The position numbers and the translations under genes are program-made. The notes beneath the pieces were generated by a model. That model searched no databases, was not told the origin of the DNA, and saw nothing but the letters and a program-made list of their open reading frames with translations. A stretch of 64,000 nt of DNA from an uncultured Clostridium sp. (lineage in GTDB: Bacteria > Bacillota > Clostridia > TANB77 > CAG-508), in assembly GCA_930986425.1 (NCBI GenBank), contig CAKNJR010000010.1, positions 1-64,000 on the forward strand. The letters are read 5' to 3'. Each line of letters starts with the position of its first letter. The stretch's first letter is position 1. Positions 56,612 to 64,000 of the stretch are shown here, in pieces.

Positions 56612-56755
56612 AAAAATTACCTCCAATCAAGTTTATATATTCAAGAAAAAGTTGCTTTAGCGTGCTCGAGCAAAGCTCGCCTTGCATTTTGCCAAGCTAC
56701 TTTTCTTATTATTGGCAATTTTTTTGTCAATATTCAAGCGAATGTTATTATATCA
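56612..56755 (-). promoter_or_regulatory. ldh promoter and structured leader
   Basis: An extended -10 box, TG-N-TATAAT, lies at 56747-56755 on the minus strand. The leader contains a TTGCCAA/TTGGCAA stem (56712-56718 with 56689-56695), a CGAGC/GCTCG hairpin (56667-56679) and a long A-rich arm that could pair across both. This could be an attenuator or a regulator site; I do not recognise a known riboswitch. Confidence 0.45.
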
Positions 56756-56806
56756 CGTTTTAGTTATGAAAGTAAAGTAATTATTTAAATTTTTGCATAA
56801 AAGTAA

Positions 56807-56836
56807 AAAGAATCCTATTAAATTATAGGATTCTTT
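56807..56836. terminator. Rho-independent terminator
   Basis: A perfect 12-bp stem, AAAGAATCCTAT with its complement over 6 bases, ends the membrane protein gene at 56884. Confidence 0.8.
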
Positions 56837-56883
56837 AAGAGACTCTTTTGTGATTTCCGAAAATCATATATTTATAATTTTCA

Positions 56884-57273
56884 TTAAACTTTTTTCCAAA
56901 GAACATCTAAGCCATCGTTTTCAATTACTTTTTCTTCTTTTTTCTCTTTAGCATTCTTTTTATTAGATTTTTTGTCTGATTTAGTAGTTTTGCTTGCTTC
57001 TATTTGAATTCTGTCTAACCAAATAAAGAATAAGAATGAAACGAATATAAATGCTTCATCTACTGCAATTGAAATTGCAAATGGTCTTATATCAACTGCT
57101 TCGCTAACTGCTGATAATTCGATTGTGTGTCCTACTAATATTGCCAAGAAAACTAATAAAACAACGCATGGAATTGTATTTTTCTTGCTTTGTTGAGCTA
57201 TAAAAGCACATAATACAACTAAAACAAGAGCAACAATGACATGAATTGGATTTGCAAAATTAATAATTGGCAT
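56884..57273 (-). CDS. Small membrane protein with lysine-rich tail, unknown function
   Basis: 129 residues: three hydrophobic helices (about 9-26, 33-52, 66-86) and a cytoplasmic tail with KKSNKKNAKEKKEEK. No family recognised. It follows glmM by about 100 bases and has GGAGGAATAATT before its start. Confidence 0.7.
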   Translation of the reverse strand: MPIINFANPIHVIVALVLVVLCAFIAQQSKKNTIPCVVLLVFLAILVGHTIELSAVSEAVDIRPFAISIAVDEAFIFVSFLFFIWLDRIQIEASKTTKSDKKSNKKNAKEKKEEKVIENDGLDVLWKKV

Positions 57274-57376
57274 AATTATTCCTCCTTTGTTTCAATTTAT
57301 TTTAATAATAATATAATCGAAAAGATTTTTCAATACATTTTATATTAAATTTTTGTTACAATTATGTTACGAATAT

Positions 57377-58738
57377 TTATTTAAGTTTTACTTCGATGAA
57401 GTCAGCTAATTCTTTAGCTTTTTTAGTAATGTATTCTTGGTCTTCTCCCTCTATCATTACTCTAACAAGAGGTTCTGTTCCTGATGCCCTTATTAAAACT
57501 CTACCATTACCAGAAAATTCTTTTTCTAATTCATCTATTTTTTCTTTTATTTCAGGATTTTTGTCAAAATCATATTTTTTATCTGATGCAACTTTTGCGT
57601 TTATCAAAACTTGAGGATATATTTTTATTATTTTTGCAAGTTCAGATATACTCTTTTTCTCACTTAGAGCAACTTTTAAAAGCATTAATGATGTTAAAAT
57701 ACCATCTCCAGTTGGGTTGTAGTCTAAGAATATTATATGTCCTGATTGCTCACCACCTAAGTTGTATCCATTTTGAAGCATATTTTCTAGTACATATCTA
57801 TCCCCTACTTTTGTTTGTATAAAATTGATTTTATTTTGTTCACAATATTTTTTCATTCCAAGATTACTCATAACTGTTGCAACAATAGTATCTTTTGCAA
57901 GCTTTCCTTCTTTTTTCATGCGATTTGCTATTATTGCCATTATAATATCGCCATCAATTTCATTTCCGTTTTCATCTACTGCTAGGCATCTATCTCCATC
58001 GCCATCATATGCAATACCCAAGTTACATTTATTAGCTACAACAAACTTTTTAAGCATATCTAAATGTGTTGAACCACAATTTTCATTTATATTTGTTCCG
58101 TTTGGAGTGTTATTTAGTATGTAGTGCTTTATTCCAAGTGCTGTATATACTTTATCTGCAATTACTGATGTAGCTCCATTTGCTGTATCTATTGCAACTG
58201 TAAAGTTATCTTTGTCTAATTTTTCGAAATCGTCTTCAAATGTTTTTCGGAAGAAATATAAATATTCATCTAGTAAGTCTTCTCTATTTTCAGATACTCC
58301 TATTTTATTGCTTTCTGCAATTAATTCATTAATTTTATCTGAGTCAAGAACTTCTTCAATTTCTTCTTCTAAACTATCTGGAATTTTCATTCCTTTATTA
58401 CTGAAATATTTAACTCCATTAAATTCAAATGTATTGTGAGAAGCTGAAATAACAACACTTGCGTCTGCTTTTAATTTTTTAGTTAGATATGCAATTCCCG
58501 GTGTTGGTATAACTCCGACTAATTTTACATTTGCTCCATAGCTTAAAAATCCAGCTGTCATTGCACTTTCAATAAGTGTACCAGATATTCTTGTATCCCT
58601 TCCTATTAAAATTGTTGGAGTATGATTTGTATGTTTTGATAAAACATATGCTCCTGCTTTTGCAACTTTGTAAACTAACTCTGGTGTTAGCTCTGTATTT
58701 GCGATTCTTCTGATTCCGTCTGTTCCAAAATATTTCAT
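57377..58738 (-). CDS. glmM: Phosphoglucosamine mutase
   Basis: 453 residues, usual length. It converts glucosamine-6-phosphate to glucosamine-1-phosphate for peptidoglycan precursors. MKYFGTDGIRRIAN at the start, phosphoserine loop VISASHNTFEFNGVKYF, magnesium loop AYDGDGDRC, substrate loop GGEQSGHIIF and phosphate-binding RASGTEPLVRVM are all present. The HN-x-F-E-F variant of the active-site loop marks it as GlmM. Confidence 0.96.
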   Translation of the reverse strand: MKYFGTDGIRRIANTELTPELVYKVAKAGAYVLSKHTNHTPTILIGRDTRISGTLIESAMTAGFLSYGANVKLVGVIPTPGIAYLTKKLKADASVVISASHNTFEFNGVKYFSNKGMKIPDSLEEEIEEVLDSDKINELIAESNKIGVSENREDLLDEYLYFFRKTFEDDFEKLDKDNFTVAIDTANGATSVIADKVYTALGIKHYILNNTPNGTNINENCGSTHLDMLKKFVVANKCNLGIAYDGDGDRCLAVDENGNEIDGDIIMAIIANRMKKEGKLAKDTIVATVMSNLGMKKYCEQNKINFIQTKVGDRYVLENMLQNGYNLGGEQSGHIIFLDYNPTGDGILTSLMLLKVALSEKKSISELAKIIKIYPQVLINAKVASDKKYDFDKNPEIKEKIDELEKEFSGNGRVLIRASGTEPLVRVMIEGEDQEYITKKAKELADFIEVKLK

Positions 58739-58831
58739 AATTAATTTTGCACGCTTTTATACGCGTACGCTCCTTTCTGTAAATTTAATTTATATTATTT
58801 ATAACGTCTACAATATATGTGGCTTACACAT

Positions 58832-59680
58832 TTAAACATCAAAAACTTTAATATAATAAGGTTTAATATCTGTCAAAATATCTTTAACTAATAAAATACT
58901 TCCATCCTGAAGTGTAAATTTGATATTTGGGAATGTTTTTAGCATTTTTTCATCTGAGAAAACTTTATCTACAAATTCTTTTAGCCCAGGATTATTCTGG
59001 TAAATGTCTAGGTATTTTTCATAATAATCTTCTGCACCTTGTACCTCTAAATTATAGTTATATATTAATCTTGTTTCAAACATTTTCAATGCAAAACTTG
59101 AAATTATAAAATCAAATGCCATAAATACCATAATAATTACTGTTAATACATGTAATACTTTTATCGGAATCTTTCCTAATACTTTATCGACTGTCGGATT
59201 AATTACCTTATTAAGGCAAATAGTCAAAATACCCCAAAATATTGAAAAGTAAACGCATACTCTACCATTGATATTTAGTGGAAAATTCGAATAATCCCAC
59301 CATTTAATATTGAAAATTACTTCTCCAACCCAGCTTACAACATATTCAACTACAGAACCTATTATAAATCCGGCAATAAATAGAGTCCAATTATTTTTCT
59401 TTGCTGATTTAGGTATACAAAGTAAGCAAATTGCTCCTAACCCATAAATACAGCAAAATGGACCATATAGCATACTTTGTCTACTTTCAATAACTCCTTT
59501 TGTAAGCAATCCGTATAGTGTTTCAATTACATATCCCAAAATACTATATACTATAAAATATTCAAGTATTTGCCAAAATGAATAACCAAAAATACCTTTC
59601 TTAACTTTTTTAGATATTTTGTTTGATTCGTTTGTATCTGAAGTATTTGTTTCATTTTTTGTTATTTTACTTTTTTGCAT
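58832..59680 (-). CDS. CmpB-like (PF06541-type) membrane protein, second copy
   Basis: About 282 residues; ATG 59680 is preferred over 59710 because AAAGGA lies upstream of it. A polar N-terminal tail (K, S, T, N) is followed by about five helices with the family pattern SILGYVIETLYGLL, RQSMLYGPFCCIYGLGA, GFIIGSVVEYVVSWVGEVIF and WDYSNFPLNINGR. This copy has a longer C-terminal soluble tail than the one at 39993. It lies 93 bases upstream of glmM and may share its transcript. Confidence 0.82.
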   Translation of the reverse strand: MQKSKITKNETNTSDTNESNKISKKVKKGIFGYSFWQILEYFIVYSILGYVIETLYGLLTKGVIESRQSMLYGPFCCIYGLGAICLLCIPKSAKKNNWTLFIAGFIIGSVVEYVVSWVGEVIFNIKWWDYSNFPLNINGRVCVYFSIFWGILTICLNKVINPTVDKVLGKIPIKVLHVLTVIIMVFMAFDFIISSFALKMFETRLIYNYNLEVQGAEDYYEKYLDIYQNNPGLKEFVDKVFSDEKMLKTFPNIKFTLQDGSILLVKDILTDIKPYYIKVFDV

Positions 59681-59789
59681 ACTAAAATATATTCCTTTCA
59701 ATTTCTGCATTTATATTGTTTTTTATTTTTTGATAATTATTTTATGTGCTCAAGTAAAGTGTTTTCTTGATAAACATTTGTTTATAATA

Positions 59790-61241
59790 TTAATTTTCTT
59801 TAATATCTTTTCTATTGAATTTTTCTTTTATTGTGTTTATTATTCCCTTTATAAACTTCCAGTTATTTAGTAAGCTATAAAGGACTGCAATTACAAGTGA
59901 TATTACATTAATTGTCCATAAAAGAACTGGGTTATTACCTACCCCCGGTATATATTTAGCATAATAAGCTAAACAAACTATTGCTAGGAAAAGCATTGGT
60001 CCTTGCCATTTTAATTCTTTTAATTTTAAATATTTTTTCAATTTCTTTTTTCTGTAAAAATATACAATAAGGTTTGCGATTAATGTTGAAAAACAAGCTG
60101 CGTATATTTTTAACGAATTAACCAATAGTAAATCGATTACCAAATTTATAATTGCTGCAACTATTGTGGTTGTTCCCATTATTTTTGTATCTTTATATGC
60201 TGAAAATATACCGCCATAAAAGCTAGATAAATTTGAATAATATGTCGCAATCATAACTATTGGTATATAAACATATGCTTCGTCATATGCTTCATTAATA
60301 AAAATAGGAAATGCAAATGGCATAACTGCAATTAAACATATTGTTACTGCATATAGGAATCTTTTAGCATCGTGATATATGCTATTATAGTATTGATTTT
60401 TGTTGTCTTCTTTTACTATTTTGGCAGCTGATTCTTTCCATGCTGTATAAAAATATCCATAAAGAACATTTATTATATTTGGGAACTTGTTAGCCATAGC
60501 ATATATACCATTAGCAGCTGAACTAACCATTTGTGTTAGTATTATTCTGTCGGACATATTGATAATGCTCCACGAGATACTGTTTGGTACTAATGGTATT
60601 GAATATTTTATCATATCCTTCATTAAAGGCTTGTTGATTTTTCCTATATATTTTGGAAGTTTTAATATTACTAGTATTATTATAGCAGTAAGTGCATTTG
60701 CTATTGTATTTGACCATAATAGGCCTTCTGCTCCTGCGTTAAGTGCTAATATAAATACAATATTAAGTATGATTGTAGATATTCCTAATATAAAGTTTGA
60801 CACGGAATATAGTTTGATTTTGCCAAGACCTCTTGATAATGCATTGCTTAGTCCTATTAATATATTTGATATTACAAATGTAATAATTGCTGTAATATAC
60901 ATAGGAGTATAATCAGTTCCAAAGCCCATAATTAATGCAGCAATAATTGTAAATAAGACTGTTCCAAAAAAGGTATAAATTATTGTTTGCGTAATAATTT
61001 TCTTTCTTTGCACTTTACTATCTGCATCAATCAGATATCTAAACATTGATTCTTCCATTAGTAAAGTGATTATTGGGCATAAGAAAACTGATAGAGTACA
61101 TATAAAATCATAATTACCATATTCTGAAGGGTCAAGCTGTGATGTATATAAAGGTAATAGCAAATATGAAATTATTTGTGTACTCAATTTTCCTATTGCA
61201 ATTATTATTGTATTTTTCATTAATTGTTTTTTCTGGTTCAT
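59790..61241 (-). CDS. Polysaccharide flippase (Wzx/MATE-like)
   Basis: 483 residues with about 14 helices; LLLPLYTSQLDPSEYGNYDFI at the N-terminus and the repeated helix pairs are typical of oligosaccharide flippases in the MOP superfamily. It should move lipid-linked sugar units across the membrane. The Alg13/Alg14-like glycosyltransferase pair directly upstream supports a role in surface polysaccharide. Confidence 0.88.
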   Translation of the reverse strand: MNQKKQLMKNTIIIAIGKLSTQIISYLLLPLYTSQLDPSEYGNYDFICTLSVFLCPIITLLMEESMFRYLIDADSKVQRKKIITQTIIYTFFGTVLFTIIAALIMGFGTDYTPMYITAIITFVISNILIGLSNALSRGLGKIKLYSVSNFILGISTIILNIVFILALNAGAEGLLWSNTIANALTAIIILVILKLPKYIGKINKPLMKDMIKYSIPLVPNSISWSIINMSDRIILTQMVSSAANGIYAMANKFPNIINVLYGYFYTAWKESAAKIVKEDNKNQYYNSIYHDAKRFLYAVTICLIAVMPFAFPIFINEAYDEAYVYIPIVMIATYYSNLSSFYGGIFSAYKDTKIMGTTTIVAAIINLVIDLLLVNSLKIYAACFSTLIANLIVYFYRKKKLKKYLKLKELKWQGPMLFLAIVCLAYYAKYIPGVGNNPVLLWTINVISLVIAVLYSLLNNWKFIKGIINTIKEKFNRKDIKEN

Positions 61242-61289
61242 TTTGCTCCTTTGTTTAATTATGCTTTCTAAATTTATTTTTGTGATTAC

Positions 61290-61769
61290 TTATTTTTTAG
61301 TAGTCAACCTAATAATTTCATCATCTAAATGTTTTACGAAATTTGCATTATTACTTACAAATTCCTTAGGTTTAAAATTGCTTGCTTCTTCTATTTTTTC
61401 GTTTAGTTTAGAAAAGTCTTCTAATGGTATTATATACCCATCTTTTGAAAATGTTTCTAATATTTGAAGTTGATGGTCGTTTACGTGCTCCCCATATTTT
61501 TTTAATCTTGGGGCAACTATCATAGTTTTATGTATGTTAAGCCCATAAATTATAGTTCCAACTCCAGCGTGTGTTATAACTATTCTTGCCTCTTTCATGT
61601 ATTTATTAAACTCATCTTGCGATAAAAATTTATGTATTTCCATTTTATCTGATTGAAAATCTGTGCTTCCTGTTTGAGCAACTATTTTTTCATTTAAGTT
61701 TAATTTTTCTACTGCTTCTAAAAGCCTTGGAAAATGTTTATCTTGAGTTCCTAGTGTTACAAAAATCAA
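61290..61769 (-). CDS. Alg13/PssE-like glycosyltransferase subunit
   Basis: About 159 residues. The likely start is TTG 61769, overlapping the upstream stop as TTGA, behind GGGGGTGG; the frame is open to 61787. LIFVTLGTQDKHFPRLLEAV, GSTDFQSDKMEIHKFL and ITHAGVGTIIYGLNIHKTMIVAPRLKKYGEHVNDHQLQI form the C-terminal nucleotide-sugar half of a GT28-type enzyme. It works as a pair with the Alg14-like subunit. Confidence 0.85.
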   Translation of the reverse strand: MIFVTLGTQDKHFPRLLEAVEKLNLNEKIVAQTGSTDFQSDKMEIHKFLSQDEFNKYMKEARIVITHAGVGTIIYGLNIHKTMIVAPRLKKYGEHVNDHQLQILETFSKDGYIIPLEDFSKLNEKIEEASNFKPKEFVSNNANFVKHLDDEIIRLTTKK

Positions 61770-62230
61770 TAAATCCACCCCCAACAAACTGCCTTAGGAT
61801 AAAGTTTTTTCATTTCTTCCCATTGTACCACAAAAGTATTGGCAATTGGATAAACTAGTCTTCCAGCTAGAGTTTTTGAGTTTCTATTTGCAAAGGTCTC
61901 AATCCAAATTACTTTACTACCAAAAAATCTTGCAATATAGCACATAGCAACAGCTGTATGAGTTCCAGTTGTTACAACAACTTTTGGATGAAGTTTGAAG
62001 TATAAATATAAACTTTTAAAAAAGTTAAATAATAATATGAAAAAGTATCTTATAGGCGTTTTTCTTGTACCATAAGCTAAGTAATGGACTTTGCCCGGAT
62101 ATTTTTCGGTCAAATCTTTATCAGATTCAGTTTTTTCTGTCACTATTGAATAATCATATTTTTCAAAATCAAGTTTTTGTAATTCGCTTAAATGTCCACC
62201 CATACTTGATATAAACATTACTTTAACCAT
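61766..62230 (-). CDS. Alg14/PssD-like glycosyltransferase anchor subunit
   Basis: 154 residues. MFISSMGGHLSELQKLDFEKYDYSIVTE and VVTTGTHTAVAMCYIARFFGSKVIWIETFANRNSKTLAGRLVYPIANTFVVQWEEMKKLYPKAV are the membrane-associated acceptor half of the split GT28 enzyme. It is translationally coupled to the Alg13-like gene by a four-base overlap. Confidence 0.85.
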   Translation of the reverse strand: MVKVMFISSMGGHLSELQKLDFEKYDYSIVTEKTESDKDLTEKYPGKVHYLAYGTRKTPIRYFFILLFNFFKSLYLYFKLHPKVVVTTGTHTAVAMCYIARFFGSKVIWIETFANRNSKTLAGRLVYPIANTFVVQWEEMKKLYPKAVCWGWIY

Positions 62231-62241
62231 ATTTTATGCTC

Positions 62242-63945
62242 CTACATTTTTTCTGGTACTTCTATTCCAAGTAAACCTAGTCCATTTGTTAAAACTATTT
62301 TTGTCATATATGTTACGTATAATCTAGCATCTTGTTCATCTTTATTGTCACATAATATTTTATTAGAATTATAAAATGTAGAAAATTCTTGTGCAACATC
62401 AATTAAATATCTTGAAATAATTGATGGTTCGTTTTTATTCATTGCTTCTAATAAAATGTTTTCAAAATTTTCAATAAGTTTTAGTAATTTAATACTACTA
62501 TCATCAGTAATTTTACTTAAATCTAATTTACTTGAATCAGGTATGTAGCCTGCTTTTTCAAGTACGCTGTTAGTTCTTACTGTCATATATTGAATATATG
62601 GACCTGTTTCGCCATTAAAATTTAAAGCTTCTTTCAAGTCAAACACTTGGTTCTTAGTTCTAGACTCAGCCAAATCCTCAAAAATAACTGCACCAACACC
62701 TACTTGTTTTGCAACTAAATCTTTGTTTTCTATATCTCTGTCTTGTATAATTTCTTTTGACTTAGAAATTGCTTCATCAAGTAAATCTTCAACCTTTACA
62801 AAATTTCCTTTTCTTGATGACATTTTTCCTTCTGGAAGCCTTATCATTCCATAGCTTACGTGTTCCAATCCATTAGTGTATTTTTCATCTAATCCAAGAT
62901 ATTTTGCAACTGCAAAAACTTGTTTAAAGTGTAAGCTTTGCTCTTCCCCAACTACATATAAGCATTTATCAAAATCATATGTTCTTGCTCTATACATAAT
63001 TGCTGCTAAATCACGAGTAGCATATATTGAAGAACCATTTGCCTTTTGTATTATGCAAGGTGTATTTATTCCTACATCTTCTAAGTCAACTACTTTTGCG
63101 CCTTGTGATTCTACTAATTTGCCAGATTTCTCAAGTATATCTATAATCTCTTGCATTTTATCTGAATAGAATGCTTCTCCTTTTGTAGAATCGAATTTAA
63201 CTCCAAGTAAATCATAGATTTTATCAAATTCTTTAACACTTAAGTCTTTAAATTTATTCCATAAATCTGTACAATATGGGTTTCCATCTTCAAGTTTTTT
63301 GAATGTTTCTCTACATTCTTCTAAAACTTTTTCATCATCTTCACATAAAGCATTTATTCTTTTATAAATATCTGCAAGCTTGTCTATTGCATCTGTTGAA
63401 AAATCATATTCGCTTCCCCATCTTTTATATCCTTCAATTAGCTTTGCAAATTGAGTACCATAGTCTCCAAGGTGATTTATACCAATTGTATTAAATCCTA
63501 AATATTTATATAACTTATATAGTGAATTTCCTATTATAGTTGTTTTTAAATGTCCAATATGGAATGGCTTAGCAATATTTGGTGAAGAATATTCTACAAT
63601 AACAGTTTTCCCTTCACCTATGTTAGACTTTCCATAATCTTCTTTTTGTGAATCGAATTTTGAAATAACAGCTTTTACTAAGTTAGTCTTTGATACGTAA
63701 AAGTTCAAATATCCGCTAACAACATCTATTTTATCTATAATATCTTTTTCTACCACAATATTTTCTTTTATATTATTTGCTATGTTTATTGGAGATTGTT
63801 TTAGTTCTTTTGCAAGCTTAAAACAAGGAAAAGCAAAATCTCCATTTGCTTCATCCTTTGGAATTTCAATAAAAGATTTTATTTCTTCTTGGTTTATATT
63901 TGTTACTTTTGAAATAGCTTCTGCTATATATGATTTAAAATCCAT
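62242..63945 (-). CDS. argS: Arginyl-tRNA synthetase
   Basis: 567 residues from ATG 63945, chosen for the GAGGG site just upstream. It charges tRNA-Arg. An N-terminal Add-1 domain, the HIGH-type motif SSPNIAKPFHIGHLKTT, GDYGTQFAKLIEGYKRWG, YATRDLAAIMYRARTYDF and RLPEGKMSSRKGNFVKVEDLL (KMSSR) are present, with a DALR-type C-terminal domain. It lies 11 bases before the Alg14-like gene. Confidence 0.96.
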   Translation of the reverse strand: MDFKSYIAEAISKVTNINQEEIKSFIEIPKDEANGDFAFPCFKLAKELKQSPINIANNIKENIVVEKDIIDKIDVVSGYLNFYVSKTNLVKAVISKFDSQKEDYGKSNIGEGKTVIVEYSSPNIAKPFHIGHLKTTIIGNSLYKLYKYLGFNTIGINHLGDYGTQFAKLIEGYKRWGSEYDFSTDAIDKLADIYKRINALCEDDEKVLEECRETFKKLEDGNPYCTDLWNKFKDLSVKEFDKIYDLLGVKFDSTKGEAFYSDKMQEIIDILEKSGKLVESQGAKVVDLEDVGINTPCIIQKANGSSIYATRDLAAIMYRARTYDFDKCLYVVGEEQSLHFKQVFAVAKYLGLDEKYTNGLEHVSYGMIRLPEGKMSSRKGNFVKVEDLLDEAISKSKEIIQDRDIENKDLVAKQVGVGAVIFEDLAESRTKNQVFDLKEALNFNGETGPYIQYMTVRTNSVLEKAGYIPDSSKLDLSKITDDSSIKLLKLIENFENILLEAMNKNEPSIISRYLIDVAQEFSTFYNSNKILCDNKDEQDARLYVTYMTKIVLTNGLGLLGIEVPEKM

Positions 63946-64000
63946 GTTAACCCTCATTTCTATACGTTTTTTATAACCTTTTATATTATACACAAATTTG

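Noticed and set aside
1-64000. tRNA or rRNA genes
   Set aside because: I looked for the conserved T-loop GGTTCRAATCC and for rRNA-like GC-rich blocks and saw none on either strand; a computed scan (tRNAscan-type) would settle it.

Overview
The window is AT-rich DNA (roughly 28-30% GC by eye) from a low-GC Firmicute, most likely an uncultured, gut-type, spore-forming anaerobe of the Clostridia. The evidence is the set of full-length core genes with a Firmicute character (uvrA, murD, secA, prfB, nnrD-like, smpB, fba class II, helD-like, L-ldh, glmM, argS), a dipicolinate synthase B gene and a YtvI/AI-2E permease (sporulation), a CwlD-like amidase, AGGAGG-type ribosome sites and many U-tailed hairpin terminators. 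I see no rRNA, tRNA or CRISPR array.

Layout. 0-5 kb: a prepilin-like surface protein with a formylglycine-enzyme-like fold, a membrane-anchored glycosyltransferase-like protein and a GH144-like glucanase. 5-18.4 kb: mostly core genes read rightward (uvrA, cmk-like, murD, an N/Q/M-rich protein, an MFS exporter, an AI-2E permease, secA). 18.4-38 kb: an accessory and decaying region with a RhuM fragment, an ADP-ribosyltransferase-like protein, a flavodoxin, HAD/HD/MazG/GNAT genes, a tyrosine recombinase, Fic, AbrB and ABC-permease fragments and several broken reading frames; prfB, dpaB and exoA sit inside it. 38-38.96 kb: about 1 kb of very AT-rich non-coding DNA. 39-47 kb: leftward genes for cell wall and signalling (VanY-like, two-component system, nnrD, EAL protein). 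47-48.8 kb: duplicated small surface proteins. 48.8-64 kb: leftward core and envelope genes (smpB, amidase, fba, helD, ldh, glmM, flippase, Alg13/Alg14-like pair, argS).

The most striking signal crosses genes. Five native reading frames, on both strands, are broken by the same event: one extra C placed exactly at a codon boundary in front of a conserved glycine codon (GGA or GGC), so that the ribosome meets an in-frame CGG. The sites are the prepilin cleavage glycine (528), the SecA zinc-domain CPCG glycine (18347), a GNAT (35693), the Walker A glycine of an ATPase (36204) and a second GNAT (52139, minus strand). Scanning by hand, I found no other in-frame CGG codon in the native genes of the window. 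This fits either a +1 recoding rule (CGG unassigned or very slow, with slippage onto GGN-Gly) or a systematic sequencing artefact, and the two can be tested. Against it, a GC-shifted, apparently imported gene (23601-24194) uses CGG twice as ordinary sense.

Other points of interest are an R-S-ExE ADP-ribosyltransferase-like protein with its own near-consensus promoter, three small single-gene cassettes (two of them clearly higher in GC) with near-consensus promoters and strong hairpins, a strictly 40-bp periodic array of three 34-bp palindromes at 43690-43803, and fragments of RhuM/Fic genes.
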